Positions 57,178 to 64,000 of a stretch of DNA of 64,000 nucleotides are shown in pieces; the first letter of the stretch is position 1, and every line of letters begins with the position of its first letter. The translations under genes and the position numbers were made by a program. The notes below the pieces were generated by a model, which was given only the letters and a program-made list of their open reading frames with translations, did no database searches and was not told where the DNA came from. Source of the DNA: Sediminimonas qiaohouensis DSM 21189 (lineage in GTDB: Bacteria; Pseudomonadota; Alphaproteobacteria; Rhodobacterales; Rhodobacteraceae); assembly GCF_000423645.1 (NCBI RefSeq), contig NZ_AUIJ01000008.1:1-64000 (forward strand), given 5' to 3'.

Positions 57178-58502
57178 AGCCCATGCGCTTGTTGCGTTTG
57201 CTGCCCCCCATCGCGATTGGCGTGGGCGTGGCCGCCTGGCTGATCATCAACAGCGAGCCGCCCGAACGCGTGGAGCAGGCCGAGCGCGGCGCGGTGGTCA
57301 CCACGTTGCGCGCCGAGGCAGAGCCGCTGGCGCCGGTGGTTCAGGGATTTGGCAATGTGCGCCCGGCGCGGCGCTGGTCCTCGGTGTCCGAGGTGGCGGG
57401 GATCGTGACCTACCGGCATCCCGACCTGGACACCGGCAACGTGATCGATGCGGGCACGCATGTCCTGAGCATCGATCCCAGCAGTTACGAGTTGGCCCGC
57501 GCGCAGGCCAAGGCCGATTTGGCCGCGCTGCGCGCCGAGATGGACCAGTTGCAGGTGGAAGAGGACAACACCGCCCGCATTCTGGAGCTGGAAAAGCGGC
57601 GGCTGTCGCTGGCGCGCGGCGATCTGGAACGGACCCGGAACCTGGTGGAGCAAGGCACCGCGCCCAAGGCGCGCGCCGACGAGCAAGAGCGTGCCGCGTT
57701 GGGAATCGAGCGGGGGGTGGCGGAGCTTTCCAACACGCTGGGCCTGATCCCAAGCCGCCGCGCCCGCCTGCAAGCGCAGATCGCGCGCGCCAAGGCGGCC
57801 CTGTCGCGGGCCGAGCGCGATTTGGGCAAGACGCGCATCACCGCGCCGTTCGATCTGCGGGTGGCGGAAGTATCGGTGCAGCAGTTCCAGTTCGTGCCGG
57901 CGGGGCAGCCGTTGGTTTCGGGCGACGGGATCGCGCGGGCCGAGGTGACCGCGCAGATGCCGCTGGATGCGTTTCCGCGCCTGATGGCCGGGGCCCGCGC
58001 AGACGACGGCACCGGGCAGGACGCCCTGGAGCGCGCGGCGGGCCGGATCGATGCCAAGGTGACGCTGGTGGCCGATCCGGGGCAGGAATGGCAGGGCCGG
58101 GTCGAGCGGATCGAGAACGCACTGGACCCGCGGGCGCGCACGGTGCCGGTGGTGGTCGTGGTGGACGCGCCCTATGCCGGGGCGGCGCCGCCGTTGCGCC
58201 TGCCGCTGGTGCCGAACATGTATGTGCGCCTGACGCTGACCGGCCCCGAGGGCGCGCCGGTCATTGCCCTGCCCGATCACGCGGTGCATGGCGGCGACAC
58301 AGTGTACCTGCGCGACGGCGACGGGCGGCTGGAGCTGCGCAAGGTCACCGTCGCCTACCGGCAGCAGGGCCTTGCGGTGATCGCCGAGGGCCTTGAGGGC
58401 GGCGAGGAGGTGGTTCTGGAGGACCTGGTGCCCGCCCTGCCCGGCATGCCGCTAAGCGTGGCTGAAGGCGCCCCGGACGGGGCGACGGAGGGCGGACAAT
58501 GA
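57174..58502 (+). CDS. RND efflux periplasmic adaptor (MFP) subunit
   Basis: A 442-residue HlyD/AcrA-type membrane fusion protein. It has an N-terminal anchor (LLPPIAIGVGVAAWLII) without a lipobox. The split lipoyl domain is GIVTYRHPDLDTGNVIDAGT, and an alpha-hairpin coiled coil spans ~100-215. The beta-barrel domain includes ITAPFDLRVAEVSVQQFQFV. It joins the RND pump to an outer-membrane channel. It overlaps the genes on both sides by 4 bases. Confidence 0.92.
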   Translation: MKPMRLLRLLPPIAIGVGVAAWLIINSEPPERVEQAERGAVVTTLRAEAEPLAPVVQGFGNVRPARRWSSVSEVAGIVTYRHPDLDTGNVIDAGTHVLSIDPSSYELARAQAKADLAALRAEMDQLQVEEDNTARILELEKRRLSLARGDLERTRNLVEQGTAPKARADEQERAALGIERGVAELSNTLGLIPSRRARLQAQIARAKAALSRAERDLGKTRITAPFDLRVAEVSVQQFQFVPAGQPLVSGDGIARAEVTAQMPLDAFPRLMAGARADDGTGQDALERAAGRIDAKVTLVADPGQEWQGRVERIENALDPRARTVPVVVVVDAPYAGAAPPLRLPLVPNMYVRLTLTGPEGAPVIALPDHAVHGGDTVYLRDGDGRLELRKVTVAYRQQGLAVIAEGLEGGEEVVLEDLVPALPGMPLSVAEGAPDGATEGGQ

Positions 58503-61500
58503 TCCGCTGGTTCGGCGCGCATCCGACGGCGGCCAACCTTTTGTTGGTGCTGATGCTGGTGGTGGGGGTGATGGCGGCGCCCACCCTGAAGCGCGAGACA
58601 TTCCCCGATTTCCGCGCCACCGAGGCCGAGATCACCGTGACCTATCGCGGCGCCTCGGCGGCCGAGGTCGAGGATGCGATTTGCCGGCGGCTTTGGGACG
58701 GGTTGCAGCCGGTCGAGAACCTTGAGGAGCTGACCTGCGCCGCGCAGGACAATGTCGCCCGCGCGGTGGCCACGATGATGCCGGGGGGCGATCCGCTACG
58801 CTTTGTCAACGATCTGCGCACCGAGGTGGGGGCGATCGACGACCTGCCCGATGCCGCAGATCCGCCGATCACCCGCGCGTTGCATCGCACCGATATCGTG
58901 ACATCCGTCGCGGTGGCGGGCGACATACCGCTGCGCGACCTGGACCGTTATGCCAGCGCATTGCAGGACCGTCTGGCCGCGCTGGACGGGGTCGCCCGAG
59001 TCGACATGTCGGGGCTGGGCGAGCGGCAGTTCCGCATCACCATCCCGCGCGCCGAGCTGGATCGCCACGGGCTAAGCGCGGCGGCGCTGGCGCGGACCAT
59101 CGGCGCGCAGAGCGTGGACCGTCCGGCGGGCACGCTGCAGACCCCGGCGCGCGACATTCGCCTGCGGTTCGCCGACGAGCGGCGCAGCGCGGCCGAGCTG
59201 TCCGAACTGATCGTGCTGTCGGGGGCCGGCGGCAGCGACCTGATGCTGGGCGAGATCGCGCAGATCGAGGAAACCTATGAGCCCCCCGAGCAGCGCGCGC
59301 AGATGGACGGGCAGCGCGCGATTTTCCTGCAGGTGCACAAGCCGCTGGAGGCGGACGCGCTGAACGTGCTGGACGATGTGACCGCGCTGGTGGCGCGCGA
59401 ACGGGCCGCCGTTCCCGGCAGCCTGCGGGTGGAAATGGTACAGGACATGACCAGCATCGTGCGCGAACGGCTGTTCATGCTGGTGCAGAACGGGATTATC
59501 GGCCTGGTCCTGGTGGTCGCGGTGATGAGCCTGTTTTTCCGCCCCGGTTTCGCCATATGGGCGGCAATGGGCCTGCCGGTGGCGTTCATGGGGGCGTTTG
59601 CGGGAATGGCGCTGATGGGGCTGTCGGTGAACATGATCACGCTGGTGGCGCTGTTGATGGCGATCGGGATCGTGATGGACGATTCCATCGTGATCTCGGA
59701 CGCGATCGCCGATGCCTCGGCGGGCGGTGCGACGCGACTGGAGGCGGCCGTTGCGGGCGCGCGCCGGGTGATGCCGGGGGTTCTGTCATCCTTTGCGACG
59801 ACGGTGGCGGTGTTCGGGCCGCTGTCGTTCCTGTCGGGCGAGCTGGGCGCGGTGCTGGAGGTGCTGCCGGTGGTCCTGATCGCGGCGCTGATCGCGTCGC
59901 TGGCCGAGGCGTTCTGGATCCTGCCGCATCACTTGTCGCATGGCCTGAAATCGGCGGAAACACCGCCCTCAAACCTGCGCGCGCGGTTCGACCGGGGCTT
60001 TGAGCGGGTCCGCGAGGGGGGCGTCGGGCGGATGGCCGATTTCGCGATCCGCTGGCGCTACCTGACGGCGGGGGGGACGATCGCGGTGCTGATCGTGACC
60101 ATCGCCATGCTGGCGGGCGGGTATATCAAGCGCGAGGCGATGCCGGCGATTGACGGCGATGTCCTTGAGGCGCGGATCGAGATGCCACAGGGCACGCCCC
60201 TGCACCGGACCGAGGCGGTGGCCGCGCGGGTGATCAAGGCGCTGGAAGCGGTCAATACCCGCTTCAGCCCCGATCAGCCGGGTGGCGCGGCGCTGGTGCG
60301 CAGCGTGCAGACACGGTTCAGCCAGAACGCAACGGCGGCGATCAGTGGCGCGCATGTCGCCACGGTCAGCGCCGATCTTCTGGGCGCCGAGACACGGGCG
60401 ACAACGCTGGACCAGATCATCGCGCAGTGGCGCACGGAGATGGGCAATATTCCCGGCCCGGTGGACATCATCCTGACCGAGCCGGGCATGGGACCGCAGG
60501 GTATCGCGGTGGAAATCCGCCTTATGGCGGCGGACCTGGAGGTGCTGGAGCGCGCGGGCAACGCCCTGCTGCACGAGGTGCGCAGCTATGCCGGGGTCTA
60601 CAACGCCACGCATGATCTGCGCCCCGGCAAGCCGGAATTGCGGCTGGTGCTGGCCGAGGGGGCGACGTCACTGGGCCTGAGCGCGGAGGACGTGGCGGGG
60701 CAGCTTGGCGCGGCCTTCCTGGGCCAGGTGATCGGCACGGTGCAGGAGGGCGACATCGCGCATGAGGTGGAGCTGCGCACCGATGCGCTGGACCGCGACT
60801 CGCGCGCGGATCTGCGGGAGTTCAACATCGCTCTGCCCGACGGCGGCACGGTGCCGCTGACCACGGTGGCGCGGATCGAGGAAGCGCGCGGCTGGGCCTC
60901 GGTTACCCACGTGGACGGGGTGCGCACGCTGACCGTGCAGACGGATGTCGACGGGCGCATCGGCAACGCCGATGCCATCGTGAGCGAACTGCGCGCCGGG
61001 TTCCTGCCGGCGTTGGCCGAGCGGACAGAGGGCCTGCGATACGAGATCGGCGGGCAGAGCGCCAATTCGGCGGAAACCGTGGGCTCGATCCTGCGGGGGT
61101 TCTTGGTCGGGCTGGTGGGGATCTACGTGGTGCTATCCTACCAGTTCCGCAGCTATGCCGAGCCGGTGATCGTGATGATCACCATTCCGCTGGCCCTGAT
61201 CGGGGTGGTTTGGGGGCATATGGCGATGGGGTACAACATCGCGATGCCATCGCTGGTGGGTGCGGCATCATTGGCGGGGATCGTGGTGAACAACGCCATC
61301 CTGATGGTGCAGGTGATCAAGGAACGCGCGGCGGATGGCATGGCGCTGGTACAGGCGGCGGGCCAGGCCAGCCGCGACAGGTTCCGCCCGATCCTGGTGT
61401 CGGTATCGACCACAATCATGGGGCTTTTGCCGCTGTTGGCCGAGACCAGCACGCAAGCGCAGACGCTAAAGCCGCTGGTAATCTCGGTGGTGTTCGGGCT

Positions 61501-61609
61501 GCTGGTTTCGACGGTACTGGTTCTGATGGTGCTGCCGTCGTTCTATGCCATCCTGGACGATCTGGGGCTGGCGCGGGCGGGTGGCGAGGATGAAGGAGAC
61601 GCCGCATGA
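58499..61609 (+). CDS. RND efflux transporter permease
   Basis: A 1036-residue AcrB/HAE-type inner-membrane pump with 12 helices and two large periplasmic loops. The proton-relay helix TM4 keeps the paired Asp in AIGIVMDDSIVISDAIADAS. TM1 starts at FGAHPTAANLLLVLMLVVGV. The C-terminal half mirrors the N-terminal half. The substrate is unknown; drugs or lipophilic compounds are likely for the class. No outer-membrane channel gene is adjacent, so a TolC encoded elsewhere is assumed. Confidence 0.94.
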   Translation: MIRWFGAHPTAANLLLVLMLVVGVMAAPTLKRETFPDFRATEAEITVTYRGASAAEVEDAICRRLWDGLQPVENLEELTCAAQDNVARAVATMMPGGDPLRFVNDLRTEVGAIDDLPDAADPPITRALHRTDIVTSVAVAGDIPLRDLDRYASALQDRLAALDGVARVDMSGLGERQFRITIPRAELDRHGLSAAALARTIGAQSVDRPAGTLQTPARDIRLRFADERRSAAELSELIVLSGAGGSDLMLGEIAQIEETYEPPEQRAQMDGQRAIFLQVHKPLEADALNVLDDVTALVARERAAVPGSLRVEMVQDMTSIVRERLFMLVQNGIIGLVLVVAVMSLFFRPGFAIWAAMGLPVAFMGAFAGMALMGLSVNMITLVALLMAIGIVMDDSIVISDAIADASAGGATRLEAAVAGARRVMPGVLSSFATTVAVFGPLSFLSGELGAVLEVLPVVLIAALIASLAEAFWILPHHLSHGLKSAETPPSNLRARFDRGFERVREGGVGRMADFAIRWRYLTAGGTIAVLIVTIAMLAGGYIKREAMPAIDGDVLEARIEMPQGTPLHRTEAVAARVIKALEAVNTRFSPDQPGGAALVRSVQTRFSQNATAAISGAHVATVSADLLGAETRATTLDQIIAQWRTEMGNIPGPVDIILTEPGMGPQGIAVEIRLMAADLEVLERAGNALLHEVRSYAGVYNATHDLRPGKPELRLVLAEGATSLGLSAEDVAGQLGAAFLGQVIGTVQEGDIAHEVELRTDALDRDSRADLREFNIALPDGGTVPLTTVARIEEARGWASVTHVDGVRTLTVQTDVDGRIGNADAIVSELRAGFLPALAERTEGLRYEIGGQSANSAETVGSILRGFLVGLVGIYVVLSYQFRSYAEPVIVMITIPLALIGVVWGHMAMGYNIAMPSLVGAASLAGIVVNNAILMVQVIKERAADGMALVQAAGQASRDRFRPILVSVSTTIMGLLPLLAETSTQAQTLKPLVISVVFGLLVSTVLVLMVLPSFYAILDDLGLARAGGEDEGDAA

Positions 61610-61989
61610 GGCCGGGCATGCGCAAAAGAGCGGTGCGCGTTGCAGGGGGTGTCGCGCTGATTTTCGGGGCGCTGACCGTCGTGTCGGGCGGCAGGGCGCT
61701 GCTGAACCGCGCCGCGATGGGCGATGTCGTGGGCTTTGTCCTGTGGTTCAACTTCGGCGCCGGGTTCGCCTATGTGCTGGCGGGTCTGGGCCTGCTGCGC
61801 GGGGCCGAATGGGCGGGGCGGCTGGCGCTGGCCATCGCGGCGGCAACGATTCTGGTGTTCGCGGCGTTCGGGGGTCACGTGATGAGCGGGGGCGCCTACG
61901 AAATGCGAACGGTGGCAGCAATGACCCTGCGCAGCGCGGTCTGGGTGGGGATCGCGGCGTTGGCGTTGCGGCGCGGCGACGAAGGCTGA
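61606..61989 (+). CDS. Small four-helix membrane protein
   Basis: A 127-residue, highly hydrophobic protein with four predicted spans (VAGGVALIFGALTVVSGGRA, VGFVLWFNFGAGFAYVLAGL, LALAIAAATILVFAAF, AAMTLRSAVWVGIAALAL). It overlaps the pump gene by 4 bases and is the last gene of the TetR-RND operon. No family is recognised. It may assist the pump, but this is only gene-order inference. Confidence 0.75.
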   Translation: MRPGMRKRAVRVAGGVALIFGALTVVSGGRALLNRAAMGDVVGFVLWFNFGAGFAYVLAGLGLLRGAEWAGRLALAIAAATILVFAAFGGHVMSGGAYEMRTVAAMTLRSAVWVGIAALALRRGDEG

Positions 61990-62029
61990 CCTGACGTACG
62001 CAGATGCCCGTGAGAAGATAGCGCAAGCC

Positions 62030-62187
62030 GGGCGAGCGCCTGCCCGTGGGATGGCGCTGCGACGACCGAGCTAGGCACTTTATCCCGCCACATACCTCCA
62101 ACATTTCAATGGCAGCGCTACACCGCCAAAGCGCCAGCCCGCCGGAACGGGCAGGCGCTCGCCCTGCGCCCTTCGGGCGCTATTCGG
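62030..62187. repeat. Palindromic repeat element, copy 2 (MITE-like)
   Basis: The first part is bounded by a perfect 18-base inverted repeat: GGGCGAGCGCCTGCCCGT at 62030-62047 and its complement at 62147-62164. Inside lie TGGCGCT and AGCGCCA, again inverted. A hairpin tail GCGCCCTTCGGGCGC and TATTCGG follow. Sequence and order match copy 1 at 39103, in the same orientation. There is no reading frame for a transposase, so it is a non-autonomous repeat. Confidence 0.85.
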
Positions 62188-62219
62188 GCGGGGGCAGAGC
62201 CTGCCCCTGCCCCTGCCCC

Positions 62220-63368
62220 CTACAAGCACGCCTCGAACAGGGCGCGGGTGTTGTCGTAGGTCATTTCGACCGGGTTGCCGCCGACGCTGGGGTCGGACAG
62301 CGCCGATCGGGTCAGCACGTCCAGGTCGGGGTTGGTGACGCCCAGCACGCCTAGCGTGCGGGGGATACCGAGGCTGGCGTTGAGCTGATCCACGAAGGCC
62401 GCGAACCCGTCGAAGCCGCCCGCGATGCCAAGGTAGTTGGCGGCATCGGTCAGCACCCCTTCGGCGGCGGGGCGGTTGAACTGCAGCACCGCGGGCATGC
62501 ACACGGCGTTGGTGGTGCCGTGATGGGTGTGGTGATGCGCCCCGATCGGGTGGCTGAGGGCATGGATCGCGCCCAGCCCCTTCTGGAAGGCGGTCGAACC
62601 CATGGCGGCGGCGCTCATCATGTGGGCGCGGGCCTCGATATCGGCGCCATCTGCGTAGGCGCGCGGCAGGTACTCCTTGACCAGGCGCATCCCTTCGAGG
62701 GCGATGCCCTGGCTCATCGGGTGGTAATGGGGCGAGCAGAACGCCTCGACGCAGTGGGCGAACGCATCAAGGCCGGTGCCTGCGGTGATCGCGGGCGGCA
62801 TGCCGACGGTCAGTTCGGGATCGCAGATCACCACCGCGGGTAGCATCCGGGGGTGGAAGATGATCTTTTTCTCATGCGTCTCGGAATTGGTGATGACGCC
62901 CGCGCGCCCCACCTCGGAGCCGGTACCGGCGGTGGTGGGCACCGCCACGATCGGCAGGATGGCATCGGCATCGGCGCGGGTCCACCAGTCGCCTATATCT
63001 TCGAAATCCCAAAGCGAGCGGCGCTGCCCGGCCATGAAGGCCAGCACCTTGGCCAGGTCCAGCCCCGAGCCGCCGCCAAAGGCGATCACGCCGTCGTAGC
63101 CGCCCTCGCGCAGCACCTCGAGCCCGGCGGCGACGTTACGCTCGTTCGGGTTGGGGTCCACCTCGGAGAACATGGCGCGGCCAAGGCCGGCCTCGTCCAG
63201 CAGGGCAAGGGTTTTCTCGGTGATGTCCATCGTGGCAAGGCCGCGATCGGTGACCAGCAGCGGCTTGGACATGCCCGCCGCGGTGCAGGCATCAGCAATT
63301 TCGGAAATGCGCCCGGCGCCAAAACGCACGGCGGTGGGATAGGTCCAGTTCCCGACAAGTTTCATCAC
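62220..63368 (-). CDS. Iron-containing alcohol dehydrogenase
   Basis: 382 residues, group III Fe-dependent alcohol dehydrogenase. The NAD site contains GVIAFGGGSGLDLAKVLAFM. The iron ligands are in TAGTGLDAFAHCVEAF, HALSHPIGAHHHTHHGTTNA and neighbouring His/Asp residues. The start is ATG 63368 (MMKLVGNWTYPTAVRFGAGR). It begins one base before the aldehyde dehydrogenase stop, so the two form an operon that oxidises an alcohol through an aldehyde to an acid. The substrate is not evident. Confidence 0.92.
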   Translation of the reverse strand: MMKLVGNWTYPTAVRFGAGRISEIADACTAAGMSKPLLVTDRGLATMDITEKTLALLDEAGLGRAMFSEVDPNPNERNVAAGLEVLREGGYDGVIAFGGGSGLDLAKVLAFMAGQRRSLWDFEDIGDWWTRADADAILPIVAVPTTAGTGSEVGRAGVITNSETHEKKIIFHPRMLPAVVICDPELTVGMPPAITAGTGLDAFAHCVEAFCSPHYHPMSQGIALEGMRLVKEYLPRAYADGADIEARAHMMSAAAMGSTAFQKGLGAIHALSHPIGAHHHTHHGTTNAVCMPAVLQFNRPAAEGVLTDAANYLGIAGGFDGFAAFVDQLNASLGIPRTLGVLGVTNPDLDVLTRSALSDPSVGGNPVEMTYDNTRALFEACL

Positions 63369-64000
63369 TCAGCCCTTCTTCAAATGGTAGGATTTGGGAC
63401 GGGTCAGCGCATGGAAGCCCAGAACCGACAGGCCCGCCCCGCGCCCGGTATCCTTGCACCCGGTCCAGCACAATGCCGGATCGAGGTAGTCGCAGCGGTT
63501 CATGAACACGGTGCCGGTTTGCAGCCGCTGGCCGATCCGTTCGGCGGCGTCCGCGTCATGGGTGAAGATCGCGGCGGTGAGGCCGAAATCGCTGTCGTTC
63601 ATCAGCGCGATCGCCTCGTCATCGCCGCTGACCGGCATGATGCCCACGACGGGGCCAAAGCTTTCATCGCGCATCACGCGCATGCTGTGATCGACCCCGG
63701 TCAGGATTTGTGGCGTCTGGTAGGTGCCGCCGTCATCTTCGGGGAACGTGTCAATATGGGCAGTGGCGCCTTCGGCGACGGCCTCGGATATCTGGGCGCG
63801 GACCTCGTCGGCGAAGCGGCGGTTGGCCATCGGGCCGATGGTGGTGTCCTGATCCAACGGATTGCCCAGCTTCATCGCGCGCACGGTTTCGACGGCTTTC
63901 TCGACGAAGGCGTCGAACAGATCCTCGTGCACGTAGATCCGTTCGATCCCGCAGCAGCACTGCCCCGAGTTGAAGAAGGCGCCGTCCAGCAGGCCATCAA
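63369..64000 (-). CDS. Aldehyde dehydrogenase, C-terminal part
   Basis: The last ~210 residues of an NAD(P)-dependent aldehyde dehydrogenase; the 5' end lies beyond the right edge. The catalytic Cys region is visible as FFNSGQCCCGIERIYV. FGPVVGIMPVSGDDEAIALM and DFGLTAAIFTHDADAAERIG follow. The C-terminus is RPKSYHLKKG. The partner alcohol dehydrogenase lies directly downstream. Confidence 0.93.
   Translation of the reverse strand, partial: DGLLDGAFFNSGQCCCGIERIYVHEDLFDAFVEKAVETVRAMKLGNPLDQDTTIGPMANRRFADEVRAQISEAVAEGATAHIDTFPEDDGGTYQTPQILTGVDHSMRVMRDESFGPVVGIMPVSGDDEAIALMNDSDFGLTAAIFTHDADAAERIGQRLQTGTVFMNRCDYLDPALCWTGCKDTGRGAGLSVLGFHALTRPKSYHLKKG

Overview
The window looks like chromosomal DNA from an alphaproteobacterium of the Rhodobacteraceae (Roseobacter group). 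This is inferred from high GC, compact operons with 4-base overlaps, a TRAP dctPQM/dctBD locus, a class II DAHP synthase, DUF6525 and DUF1826 proteins, a short Gly/Tyr-rich secreted protein typical of the family, and Rhodobacteraceae-style intergenic palindromes. No rRNA, CRISPR array or phage structural gene is visible.

Layout. (1) 1-1521: the right end of an integrated element. A tyrosine recombinase gene next to the 3' end of a tRNA-Val(TAC) gene is cut by an IS5-family insertion sequence that runs off the left edge. A second tRNA-Val(CAC) follows after a MaoC-like gene. (2) 2296-9837: housekeeping genes: an HU-like protein, Lon protease with a candidate RpoH promoter, Tgt, a SufT-like protein, an A-type Fe-S carrier, TpiA and a GyrI-like protein. 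(3) 10037-16465: a complete C4-dicarboxylate TRAP system (dctM, dctQ, dctP) with its two-component regulators dctD and dctB. DctD lacks the sigma-54 contact motif and the P-loop lysine, although two DctD-type palindromes lie upstream of dctP. (4) 16516-33435: mixed metabolic and information genes: an Lrp-type regulator, Fpr, IF-3 with an ATA start, a methyltransferase, a glycosyltransferase, an FAD oxidoreductase, glutaryl-CoA dehydrogenase with a divergent LysR regulator, a PhoR-like kinase, a Cys/Met-metabolism PLP enzyme, a gamma carbonic anhydrase, Gmk, YicC, class II DAHP synthase, a GlxA-type regulator and a PQQ-type sugar dehydrogenase. (5) 33638-38969: a complete branched-chain amino acid type ABC importer.

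(6) 39103-62187: a metal-homeostasis block bounded by two copies, in the same orientation, of a palindromic repeat element. It starts with a self-contained siderophore import operon: TonB-dependent receptor, binding protein, two permeases, ATPase, siderophore-interacting flavoprotein, ExbB, two ExbD proteins and TonB. One ExbD carries the proton-path Asp and the other has Asn. Next comes a cobalamin riboswitch on the minus strand whose downstream gene is reduced to a signal-peptide fragment. It is followed by a Zur-type zinc operon (zinT, a COG0523 GTPase with two single-base frameshifts, DUF1826, DUF6525), then a CopA-type copper ATPase with a CueR-type operator, and a TetR-controlled RND efflux operon.

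(7) 62220-64000: an iron-containing alcohol dehydrogenase and the C-terminal part of an aldehyde dehydrogenase, running off the right edge.

The most notable items are the orphan cobalamin riboswitch, the asymmetric ExbD pair, the GAFTGA-less DctD beside textbook DctD sites, the ATA-initiated infC, and the repeat pair bracketing the metal block. No single locus is clearly a wholly new system.
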